From NCBI GenBank assembly GCA_034008185.1, contig CM067084.1:46637099-46701098 (forward strand): a DNA stretch of 64,000 nt, in the 5' to 3' direction. The translations under genes were made by a program, and so were the position numbers. The DNA comes from Gorsachius magnificus. Taxonomy: Eukaryota > Chordata > Aves > Pelecaniformes > Ardeidae. The notes under the pieces are model-generated. The model had not been told where the DNA came from. It did no database searches and saw only the letters and a program-made list of their open reading frames with translations. Every line of letters begins with the position of its first letter. Within the stretch, counting starts at the first letter, position 1. This document shows positions 35,700 to 45,254 of this stretch, piece by piece.

Positions 35700-37520
35700 T
35701 GGCCAAAAAAACTGTGGAAACTATAGTAGAAGTGGATAAATGCCACATACCCTGTATTTGGCATTAGTGTGACTATTGCTGGGGAGTTAGTTCTATTTAT
35801 GGAATTTCTTACTGAAGAAAGATCTCCTTAAATTGGAGTGGAGTCAGAGAAGAGAAATGAAAATGATTAAGGGACTGGAAAGCATGCTTTATAGTGAAAA
35901 CTAATGAAAAAGGAGATTAAGATGTATTATGTACATTTTCAAAACAGAAATAGTAATTTCCACTTGTGCAAGATGAGATTTAAACACATCTGATAAAATA
36001 CAAGAGTGAAGAATTCTGACATGGAAATGTTTACCTCTTTTCTATAGTTACACTAATTCTGCTATGTATAGAGCACTAAAATCAAAAACCAATATTTGAA
36101 TAGGATGCAAAAATCATCTGTTTGACTGTCTTCAAATAAAAATTGAACAGTTACTAACATTGAGCTCGTTTGGTTTCCTGCAATCATTTGGAGGCAACCC
36201 TAAAAATGATTTTTTCTGTTTGGTTTGGTATGCCATTCTCCTTGCTTACCTTAACAATATAGTTTTCTTCCTACCTGCTACATATTTGCTTTCAAGAAAG
36301 CTTGTCCAAGAACAATTTACTCATGCAGGTACACAGAGTAAAAGTATGCATAAGCCTAGCTACAGTTTGAGACAATCTCATATCTCAGCATTCATGTGTT
36401 AATATCCCTGTAGATTATATCACAGCGTTGGTCAGGAAAAGCAAGGCTTTGCAGAGGTTAAGAAGCCCTGTCATACCCTGGAATTGACAGTGTTTGCCCT
36501 GTACCCAGCTAGACGGCATTTGGAATAGGGGATCATGTTAAGGATTTATATCATTGGACTAACAGGACTTCACTTGGTGCTGCAAAAGTATCAACTGTCA
36601 GGTAAAGCAGCAGAGGAAACGGAAAGTTTTGACGTGCTCATTACAGGTTGTCTTTCATCCATCATTGTTTGGCTTTGGGATTTTTTGTTATTTCTTAGTT
36701 TTCTGCAGGTCCTTCAGTATTTGACATTGTTTCAAAAAATCTGACATGACAAGACATCATAATTATTCTGTCACGATGATTTGGTATATTTGAACATATG
36801 AGTCCTCTGTAAATAAAGTGAAGGGATATGAAAGAGAATTTTAGCTCTGCAGTCTGGTTTAAGGCCTTTGATTTTACTTTGATTTGGAAATGTCACGGTT
36901 CACTGCAAGCTCACCAGAGTGAGTTTAATGGATTAGAATATGTTATTAAAATGAGATTGCTGGAGAAGTGTATTCCACAGATGTGGAATACTGAGAAGGG
37001 AGATTAAACAAAATGACTGGCAAGAGGCCTCTGCTGTATTAAAAGGCCGTGTACACTACTTTTTCTTTCTCGCCTGACAGGATAAAGGACAGGAGTAGGA
37101 CTACAGGTTCACTACAGCAGACAAGTTTTCTCTATTTTTAGGTTTTTTTTCATTTATGTTGATACATCGAAAAAGATCTGTTCAAGATATATACAGAAAA
37201 GCATTAATCTTTCATGGGGCGTTATGGACACAAAATGTGTATATATGCGCTTTTGAGAATTTTTTATGTACCTTTGGAGATTTTTTTTCTGAAACATTAT
37301 TTCCTTCAAGGATTTCTTTGATTCAAGAAAGCTTATTTTCATAAAAAACTTACCTTCTTCTCCCCTGTCCCAGTGTATTTCTTTGCCCTCTTTTTCCAAA
37401 ACAAAACAAAAGCTTGCGTTAGCTTGCTCATGGTCTATGAAAACCACTTATAACTTCAAATATATGTATTTAATTGGTCAGATCTTTGCTTTCTCTTAAC
37501 AGCATCTCAGAGCCCGTGAT
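35700..37520. other. Intergenic AT-rich sequence
   Basis: No gene recognised. The stretch 36880-37090 is balanced and repeat-free and could be a conserved non-coding element. Short open frames on both strands lack support. Confidence 0.35.
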
Positions 37521-37529
37521 TAGTGATGG

Positions 37530-38060
37530 TATGTATAACTTGAGAATAGCTCTTTCCCTGCAACTAGTAGAAGGGCACACCAATTCGAGGGGTGACAATG
37601 GCTCACAACCTCCAGTCGCTTCTTCCAGCTGTCACCAGATGAAGCTGCTGGTGTGGCTATCATCCAGGCACTGGTGCTGTTTCAAGGCCACCAAAGGACA
37701 CGCAGCATATTCATCTCCACTCAGAGCTCTTCTCGGGCTGAATCCAGGGGCAAGCACTCCTGTTCTCGCTTTGACCCTATTTTTCTGTCTCACAAGAGAG
37801 GGATGGTTTGAGTGGCAACCCCTGCCACTGTTGGCAGTACGGTCCTTTGTCAGATGTTCACAGCAACAGGCATGGAGGTGACTACAGCCACTGACAAGAC
37901 TGTTCCAAGAAGCGGGGATGTGGGATGCTCCAGAGAAGGGAACAGCATGGTTGATATAAGTACAATGGCACACGCTGGGGAGCGCAGCACGGAGACACAC
38001 CAGCTGCATGGAGTAAGGCAGGTCTGTTAACTTTAGCTCCGCTGCAGTCCCGGCCCTGGG
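37530..38060. other. GC-richer block of unknown origin
   Basis: About 530 bp with clearly higher GC than its flanks and open frames on both strands (135 codons plus, 125 minus). The two overlap, so at most one could code. I recognise no protein. The sharp composition change suggests an inserted element such as a solo LTR, or a regulatory block. Confidence 0.3.
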
Positions 38061-38604
38061 ATTCTGTGATTGCTATGGTATAAACATCAGCTGTATATCC
38101 CTTGGCTTTACATTCACACCTTTACAGAACAGCTGATTATCAGCAACAGCTCTGACGTTTCATAGTCCAAGGATTACATTTTAATACTTAAATTTTGCAG
38201 AATTTGCCTAGCTTTGAATTCTTTTCTTTGAATTATTGTTCAGTGTAATCTTTTTACATTGCTGGAGGTTGTTTCTTCATTAGTGTATTTCATTTATGAA
38301 CACACAAGTACAGCTAACTACAACTTATGCTTTTGTTACGTTTCTCCACCAAGAAATTCAAGAGAGCGAGCTACTAAAATATTGTCATGCATCTTGTATG
38401 TGGACACAAGCATTTCATAACAGATGCTTGACCATATGGAATTGATAACTTTTATACATCACATATTACCTGGGTATGAGATACTGAATAAAAGGAATTT
38501 TTGTATGAATTATAGTATTTTCTTTGTGATAAAAAGCTTACCCCAAGTATTTCTGAGACCACGTATTGAAAGAATAAAAATGACACAACACAGTTCAACA
38601 GATT

Positions 38605-38722
38605 TAAGCTCAGGAGCTGAAAGCATCCTGTGTTCTAATCCCTATCCTATTTCATTTAGGTATTTTTTTACTTTGTCAAGTCACTTAATACATTTTTTTA
38701 TGTCCACTGCACAGTGGACGTA
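38605..38722 (+). mobile_element. Ancient MIR-like SINE remnant
   Basis: Ordered MIR-type words: CTCAGGAGCTGAAAGCATC, TGTGTTCTAATCCCTA (the tRNA B-box region) and TTGTCAAGTCACTTAAT (the central conserved core). Weakly preserved. Confidence 0.55.
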
Positions 38723-41700
38723 ACAATATCATGCTGTGTTCTTTAAATTTTTTTAGTCTCCAAAAAGTGCAAACATTGGGATTTTGGGTTTTGGATAACC
38801 AGACTAGAATGAAAATTGCCATGGGATGAGTCACGCAATTCAGCAACATCTCTAGCAGAGCTACATTTTGGTATTGATGCATCAGTCCCATTTTCGCTAA
38901 AAATTTGCATAGATTCAGATTTTATTTTTGCAGCATGGTTTTTAGCCTTGGTTAGCAAGAAGACAGGATTGAGGTTCCTTTGTTGTTGGCTAGGATAGAA
39001 GCCAAAGTACTTCGCATTCATGCAAAGAAACTGTACTTTTTTGAGGGGGAAAAGAAAAAAAAGAGGTGAAAAGTTAGTGAAAGAGAAAAGAAGCATTTTT
39101 TTTCATATTACAGTTTGTCAGGTTTATACCTGTGTTTCAGATAAGATTCTTCATTTTTTAGAAGGTTCCCTAAGCCTCTCCATCAGTCAGATGATTTTTT
39201 TTTTTGTAATGAAGGTGTTAAGTATTCAGTCAATTAGTCCACTCTACTTCATTTACTGCACTGTTTCTGAAAGTACATGGATGATACAGAGAAGAAACAT
39301 GCTTCAGGTTGTCGTTGCTAAAATGTTCCTTTTTGCATTTCATCCATTGCCCCCCTTAGATACAACACAGCAGATGTACATTAAGTCCTATCTTCTGGCT
39401 GTGGTGGGAGCACTTTCTCCTTGCACCAATAGAGAAGGACTTGTTAAAAGCATTAGCTCTGTAAACCTGTGGACTTTTATACTACTTGATGGAGTATTTT
39501 AAATACTTTAAGAAATTAATTGCTTTTCTCCACCAAAGGAGCAGTTATTGAGAAACTCCTTCATTCTTCCCTTCCTGAAAACACTCTGTTGCTGGCCTAC
39601 TTCTGTCTTACACACAGCCAGAAGAGAAGCCATTAGACAGCAGTGAATAGACACCAAAATTCCATAGATATGATGAAACATAGGGAAGGTTAAATTTGTG
39701 TGCACAAGTATCAGAGATATATTAAAAAAGTACAGCGAGACTGTTTCTATGGAAGATGTAACATCAAGACAACATACCAAGATCGCATCAAGAAGTTCTG
39801 TGGGAATATGCCTCAGAGGCTAATTTGGAAGTCATCAATCCTACGGTTTTTGGAACAACCCAAATTCTCCATCTTCTTTTTTCTTTGTCCACAGAAACAT
39901 CAGCAGCATGAATCAGAGTTAACAGAATTGAATGCTAAGTTACTTTAATGAGTGGTTTGGGGTGAGTTTGAGAAGATTTTACCATGAAAACATTGCTCAC
40001 ATTTCCATAGTTAGGTCTGAGGCAAAGCTCTCACCACATCTTTTCCATTCTACCTACCCTAAACTTTTAATCAGACTAACAATCAGCAAAAATTGTTCTG
40101 TGCACTTATTTTCAGATTTATAGGATTAAAATTATGTCTGCAAGGACTCAAAATGTGTATTTGCTCATTACTTTCTCCTACGTATGCCTGAAGGCAAAAA
40201 GAAGGCCAAAAATCTGGAAAAAAAAAAAGCTAGCATATATTAATTTGAAGCAGAAGCCGGTATGGTCTTTTTCACTGATACTCTGGGAAGTCTTTGTAGG
40301 ACACCCTATTTTAGCAGCAAGCTATCCAATTGAGTATCAGTGGAAAGAGCAGGCTTTGGAGTAAAGAGAAAAGATGAATGAGCATAAACATTATCAAAGC
40401 TGTTCTCTGGCTTCATTGCTTCTGCAGAGCTTCATCGTAAATTCAACCAGAAACAATATTACTCAAAGATCTTTTACTCTCAGATGTATACATGCATCAG
40501 AAGCTGACAATAGTATAAGTAGCATTCCTCCTCCTTTCCTCCCTCACACATGTACACTGTTTTTCTTTACAGGACTTTTAAAATCCTTTTTAAAACTAAA
40601 AATCCTGCAGCATAAAGGAGTCCTATTTTTTGGTGAGGTTTTTTTTTTTGGAAAACATAGCTATCAGATAAAATTCAGTTGTTAAATAAATAAACAAATA
40701 TTTATAATGCTGAAAATACTGACTATTTTTTTGAGAGTTCTACAGTAGCTATGTGTTGTTCATATTTGGACAACAATAAACACTGTGTTTAAGTGTCTAA
40801 AGAAACCCAACATAACCAACATATATTTTCAAACATTTTTGTCAGATGTTTTCAGAAATTAATTCTGTCATCATACTTCGTAATTCATTCTGCACTCAAA
40901 TTCTGTTTGGAAGCAGTGGAGGCTGAACTATGTAGATTTTCAGGGAGACAGCTGTGGCTCTTGATTCAGAGCCATTTGTGGATAGTACAAGCTAGAGTTG
41001 TAAGAACCGTAAATTTCTTCAGGGACATCACTCTAGCGGATCATCAAGTTAAGGGAGTCTCTTGTTATGGAAGGACAGGGTACAAACACGCCTTTTTTTA
41101 TCACAGTCAGTCCCAAGAACAGATCTACTGAGAGAAGCAGCAAGCAGAGAGTATCAGGAGATCAACTGCAGTAGTACAGACTGGAGTAGGGTATGCTTCT
41201 CATTACATGATGGGGCACAACCACTTGCCTTTGCAGACCCGCTTTCTGGATTCAGCCACTTCCACACTTGTGTTTCAAATTTTCACATAGACATTGTTTT
41301 CTCCTAGCTGATAACAGTAAGTAGAAAGGACACAAAATAGTTATGCTGCTCATTCCCTTTAACTCAGTCCTTTAACTATGTACTACTACTAATGGGAACT
41401 TCCCCATACCGGTTAAACATGCAGACGCAAAGCAAGAGAGAACAATTAGCTCCTTTTCGTTGAGTATATCTTGTTATTTATCATACTTACTGATAAATAC
41501 TTAAGTCATGCCATAGCTACATTGTTCCATGCTTTTGGACAACTCCTTCATATGCACCCTTCTGTGTTTTGAATAAAGCATGCTTACATCTCCTGAACTA
41601 TGCTGTCTTATGCAATTAAGCCAAACAATCTGTGGTATGCTGTCAGCTGACAATGTCAGCACAAAATGCTAGGCAGGTTATCGTTGAGTTGTAGGAGGTA

Positions 41701-42660
41701 TGCTTGCAAAACTACTTTTAGTTATAATTTATAGCATATTTTAGGCTAAAAAGGGTCATTATGAACATCTGCTCTGCCTTCCTGTATTAGACATATGAAA
41801 AAATGTTAAAGGATAGTGAGAGAAATTGTTTTCGACCTGTCCAAATTGCAAAAAAAAAAAAAAGCAAAAACTGAGGAGGATAATTGGATTCTGTTTTGTA
41901 CAACAATAGCAGTCCTTCAAAAAGCTAAATGTTCTCCCTGGTAATATTAAAGGTCTGGCATTTATTTACACAAATATTACCTACTGTTTCTCAGTCTGAC
42001 TTTAAATATTGTCATTCCTAAGTAGTCCTAAACCAGCATTCTAGACTGTAGACTTCAGCTATAAACACAATGAAGTACTCAAACAATGGAAAATGGAGGG
42101 AGGCCTAACACTCACCATGCAACAGTTCATATTTAAGTGTAAGCACATCTGTAAATGCACACACAAGCATATATACAGAAATAAGACAATTATGCAATGA
42201 TCTTAGTATACTTATTTCCAAAAATTAAGAACTGCCATTTTGATCTATTTGTGCAAATGAAAACAGAGAAGTTTTACCCTGGTAAAGATGATTATAAATC
42301 AGATCCACATCCACGCGGCTCTCATCTGACCAACTAACAAAGATGTGGTTCCAACTGCCTTGGTGCTGACATAGAACAGGGATTAGGTATTACCTCAGGT
42401 GCCATAATTAACTTCAGAGGAACTATTGACATAAACGAGGCTTCAGTTTTGGCTTGGTGTTAAGAGATTTTCTAATCTCATGCTTTCTTTTGTCTGGATT
42501 ATTTAGAGACTAGGAGTATAGGAGTGCTGCTGCATTACAGGCCTGCTTTTTCAGGATGAGAAAGGCTGTATCATTATAAAAGCTCCTTGTTAATACCAAA
42601 GGTAGTAAACTGGCAGCTAGTTTCAGAAAGAAAAGTATATCCTCTATAGCTTTTTATCAA
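38723..42660. other. Intergenic or candidate-intron sequence
   Basis: AT-rich. A plus-strand 160-codon frame at 39020-39502 is low complexity (Lys/Phe/Ser-rich) and lacks homology I know. No exon with paired splice sites stood out. Confidence 0.35.
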
Positions 42661-42665
42661 CTTAC

Positions 42666-42775
42666 ATAGCAAGATCTCTTATCGATAACTCAAACTGAAC
42701 TTTAAAAGGGAAAAGGAAATCCAGTTTATCCTGTCCCAAAAGTGCCACATGTACTTTCTCACTGTAGGATGTCAC
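42666..42775 (-). CDS. Candidate unknown gene, second visible exon
   Basis: The best single exon of the candidate. The acceptor TTGTTTATAG precedes 42775 and the consensus donor GTAAGT follows 42666. Only one of three frames is open: 36 codons plus AT. It starts VTSYSEKVHVALLG, continues QDKLDFLFPFKVQ, and ends FELSIRDLA. The alternating hydrophobic and charged pattern is strand-like and unlike translations of random AT-rich DNA. It begins in phase 0, as the exon at 43870 requires, and its two trailing bases fit the exon at 31084. Family unknown to me. Confidence 0.5.
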
Positions 42776-42973
42776 CTATAAACAAGTTTATAAAATTAGA
42801 GTAGACTATTTAAGAGGACACAGATGTAAATGGACAGTAAAAGTGCTTTTTTACACTGATGGAAAACAAGACTGGACTTTTTTGTTTATAACCAATCAGC
42901 TCACTGAAACTTAATATTCTCAGTGAAAATAAATTAACCTGTCACTTTAACATGCAATGATCCTGTTGCTTTT

Positions 42974-43005
42974 CCTAAGTGGCTGATTTCCCTAAGTGGC
43001 TGAAC
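42974..43005. repeat. Two-copy short tandem duplication
   Basis: The 13-base word CCTAAGTGGCTGA occurs twice, 17 bases apart. A local slippage product. Confidence 0.8.
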
Positions 43006-43532
43006 TCTTACGCATATCCAGAAGTTAGAACAGCTCAATTTTTCTCCACTGTTAACCACCGGGGCCTTACTTCATGCATGTAGTTTCACTGCACATTATC
43101 TTAATGCAACAGATGTAAAATAAAATCAAAATAGCCTGGAGCTCAACATATAGGTATTTTGGGGAGGCATATGAAGTCATTTGCAGAGATATTGTTACAG
43201 AATAAAATAAGTAGAGTGACTAAAATAATAAAGGTCTCAGTTCTACCAGGTTGGCAATTAGCTAAACTTAAATCATATCTTGCTGGTACTTTCTTCTACT
43301 TAGGAGCAGATCCAACAATGGGACGTAGATACCTATAAATTAGTTACTGCAATGTCTAACTGCTATGCAGCCTCTGAAGTGGAATCCAAAAACTTGTTAT
43401 GCACTGACCAAGTCCAGTACTTAGTAAGTGTAAGTTGCCTCAGAAGAGTAATTCATAGAGCTGAATGCTAAAGATGGAGTAGATAATATAATGGAGTAGC
43501 AGATAGTAGTAGATGCTATAAGGGTAATAAAT

Positions 43533-43536
<4 letters not shown>

Positions 43537-43564
<28 letters not shown>
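43537..43564 (+). repeat. A28 homopolymer
   Basis: 28 uninterrupted A. It could be a retroposon tail, but I cannot define an element to its left. Confidence 0.95.
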
Positions 43565-43566
<2 letters not shown>

Positions 43567-43869
43567 ACCGGGTCCCTTTTTGGAAAATTTTTTTAAGTGA
43601 AAAGAAACAAAACATTCTAAGAAACAGGGACTGAAACTTGGGTTACGTAGGAGTCTTAGCCGCTAAAGCAGAGTCATATTCCCCCATAGGTGCTCTACTT
43701 ACGGTGCCAAATCTTGGGAATCAGATACACATGCAAATTAATAGACCTCTTTAAGTTACCTCCTATCAGCTGAACCATGGTAACCAGCCTGAAGTACTCT
43801 TCTCCTGTGGCAAACGTGAGATAAACGCACAGTAATTCACACCTGGTTTCTATACTTAATGTGCCTTAC

Positions 43870-43936
43870 CTGCCTGTTTCTTAGGCGAGCACAGTTCAGG
43901 GCACAAATGGTGTGTGCACATTCTTCACTGGTGTTT
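43870..43936 (-). CDS. Candidate unknown gene, first visible exon
   Basis: The acceptor is excellent: a T30 run (43951-43980 read backwards), then CCTGTCTTTAACAG before 43936. The donor CAG|GTAAGG after 43870 is consensus. Two frames have stops. The third is open throughout: one base plus 22 codons, NTSEECAHTICALNC, then ARLRNRQ, ending in phase 0 as the next exon needs. An upstream exon ending in phase 2 must exist, probably in the WWC2 CpG island, but I could not define it. This could equally be a spliced non-coding RNA divergent from WWC2. Confidence 0.45.
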
Positions 43937-43950
43937 CTGTTAAAGACAGG

Positions 43951-43980
<30 letters not shown>
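43951..43980 (+). repeat. A30 homopolymer (T30 on the minus strand)
   Basis: 30 uninterrupted A ending at GCAGT. On the minus strand it forms the polypyrimidine tract of the candidate exon at 43870-43936. Confidence 0.95.
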
Positions 43981-43981
<1 letters not shown>

Positions 43982-44297
43982 CAGTAAGTTTAGGTACTTC
44001 CAGGGTTAAAAAAGGGTTCCTTTTTTTTATTTACATTTTGAACTCGGGTATTTTAAATATCAAGGTCCAGCTTAGGAACCCTTGAGCCTCGCTGGAGTTT
44101 AGCGAGAGAGTTCACGAGGATGTGGAGCGCGGTTAGCGGGGCCTGAAAGGCAGGGAAGGGAAATCCTCTCGACACCGCCGCGTTACGCGGCCTTTTCCCG
44201 GGGCACCTTCCCCGTGCCCCCCCGGCGCCCGGACGACCCCCGCCCCAAAGTCTCCTGCGCCACCTGATGCGGGGCCGGCGGCACGTTCGCGGACAAA

Positions 44298-44316
44298 GGG
44301 TGGGTGGGTGGGTGGG
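44298..44316 (+). promoter_or_regulatory. G-quadruplex motif, five GGG runs with single-T loops
   Basis: The sequence GGGTGGGTGGGTGGGTGGG gives G3 runs separated by one T. The (G3T)n pattern is known to fold into very stable parallel quadruplexes. It lies about 0.8 kb upstream of the WWC2 start codon. Confidence 0.9.
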
Positions 44317-44806
44317 TCGGCGGCCCTCACGCCGGGGTGCCGGGCCCCGGCTCTGCAGCCCTTTTCGCGCCGCTCTGCCCCGCGGGGTGCTGGTGCCTGG
44401 GGTGTGTGTGCGTGTGCGTGTGTTACTCCTGCGCCCCCTCGGCCGCCCAAAAGGCTGCGAGGACGTGGCCGGAGTGCCTAAGCGCCCGGGACCTGACGGC
44501 GCGGGGGGTGGGCAGCCTGGCCGCGAGGCCGCCCTCCCCCTCAGGTGGTTGTTCCGGACCCCCGCACCGGCTGAGCCCCGCGCGCCGCGGGCAGAGCTGG
44601 TTTGGAAGCAGGAGTCCCGTCCCCCCCTCCTCCCCGTCCCATTGCCGCCTTCCCCCCCCCGCCCCTGCCCGCCGCGCTCCCTCGCTGGACGTCTTCTGTC
44701 CCGGATCCGCGGCCCGGGCCTGCCCCAGCCCGGCCCGGCGGCGGCAGCGCCGGCAGGGTTAACCCTGAGGAATGCGGCGGGAGGAATGTGCATGCAGATG
44801 AGACGG

Positions 44807-44825
44807 ATGCTAATCTCATGCTAAT
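44807..44825 (+). promoter_or_regulatory. Two octamer-like ATGCTAAT sites, 11 bp apart
   Basis: ATGCTAAT occurs at 44807-44814 and again at 44818-44825, starting 11 bases (one helical turn) apart inside an otherwise GC-rich island. The motif is one base from the POU/Oct octamer ATGCAAAT. A related GCATGCAGAT lies just upstream. Confidence 0.5.
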
Positions 44826-45095
44826 GAGCGGCGGCCGCGGCCGCCCGGGGCTCAGCCGGGCTCCCCGCGCCCAGACGGCAGCTGGGCTCCGCCGGCAACC
44901 CTGACCTGGGCTGCCGCGGCGCGGGCAAGGCGGCAGCCCAGGCATGGTGGACTGAGACCCGGCGGCGGAGGAGGGCTTTCCTGCGCTTCCGCGAGCGGCC
45001 CGCTGCGTGCCCCCGGGCCCCCGCTCCCGGCCCCTTCCCCGTCCCCCCAGCTGGGGTGGGGGCTTTTCCCGCTTCCCGTCTTTCTTTCTGTCCCT

Positions 45096-45131
45096 ATGGA
45101 GCAGCTACCCCCGCCGCCCGACCATGCCTAG
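45096..45131 (+). other. Upstream open reading frame overlapping the WWC2 start
   Basis: The ATG at 45096 opens an 11-codon frame ([11 protein letters not shown]) that stops at TAG 45129-45131, just past the WWC2 ATG at 45124 in another frame. Its start context is weak (C at -3, G at +4). The WWC2 start has A at -3. A three-codon upstream frame (MVD) also sits at 44944-44955. Both matter only if the transcript starts upstream of them. Confidence 0.6.
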
Positions 45132-45254
45132 GAAAGCGGGGAATGGGCAGCTCCCCTTACCCGATGGCTGGGAGGAGGCGAGGGATTACGACGGCAAAGT
45201 CTTCTACATCGACCACAACACCAGGCAGACCAGCTGGATCGACCCCCGGGACAG
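45124..45254 (+). CDS. WWC2: WWC2, first coding exon (first WW domain)
   Basis: The exon encodes the N-terminus of WW and C2 domain-containing protein 2, a cytoplasmic scaffold of the KIBRA family. It binds PPxY partners and is linked to Hippo signalling through LATS kinases. The 43 codons plus two bases start [18 protein letters not shown]. The WW domain spans about residues 10-43, with the two signature tryptophans at 16 and 38, the YIDH strand at 28-31 and Pro41. MPR-AG-GQLPLP matches WWC2 rather than WWC1, which has a shorter leader. The start context is CGACCATGC. The donor GACAG|GTGGGT ends the exon in phase 2, completing Arg44 in the next exon, outside the window. The frame is open upstream to 45007 without an ATG, so this ATG is the start. 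Confidence 0.96.

Noticed and set aside
43630..43740. tRNA-like or SINE-like segment on the minus strand
   Set aside because: A B-box-like GTTTCAGTCCC is present, but I could not fold a cloverleaf or match a known SINE.
44053..44824. Long open frames on both strands in the WWC2 CpG island (up to 246 codons)
   Set aside because: Gly/Pro/Arg/Ala-rich, overlapping in several frames, and typical of GC-rich DNA with few stop codons. No homology I recognise.
45007..45123. In-frame N-terminal extension of WWC2
   Set aside because: The frame is open upstream of the ATG, but the first codon there is GTG, not ATG. The family N-terminus matches the start at 45124.
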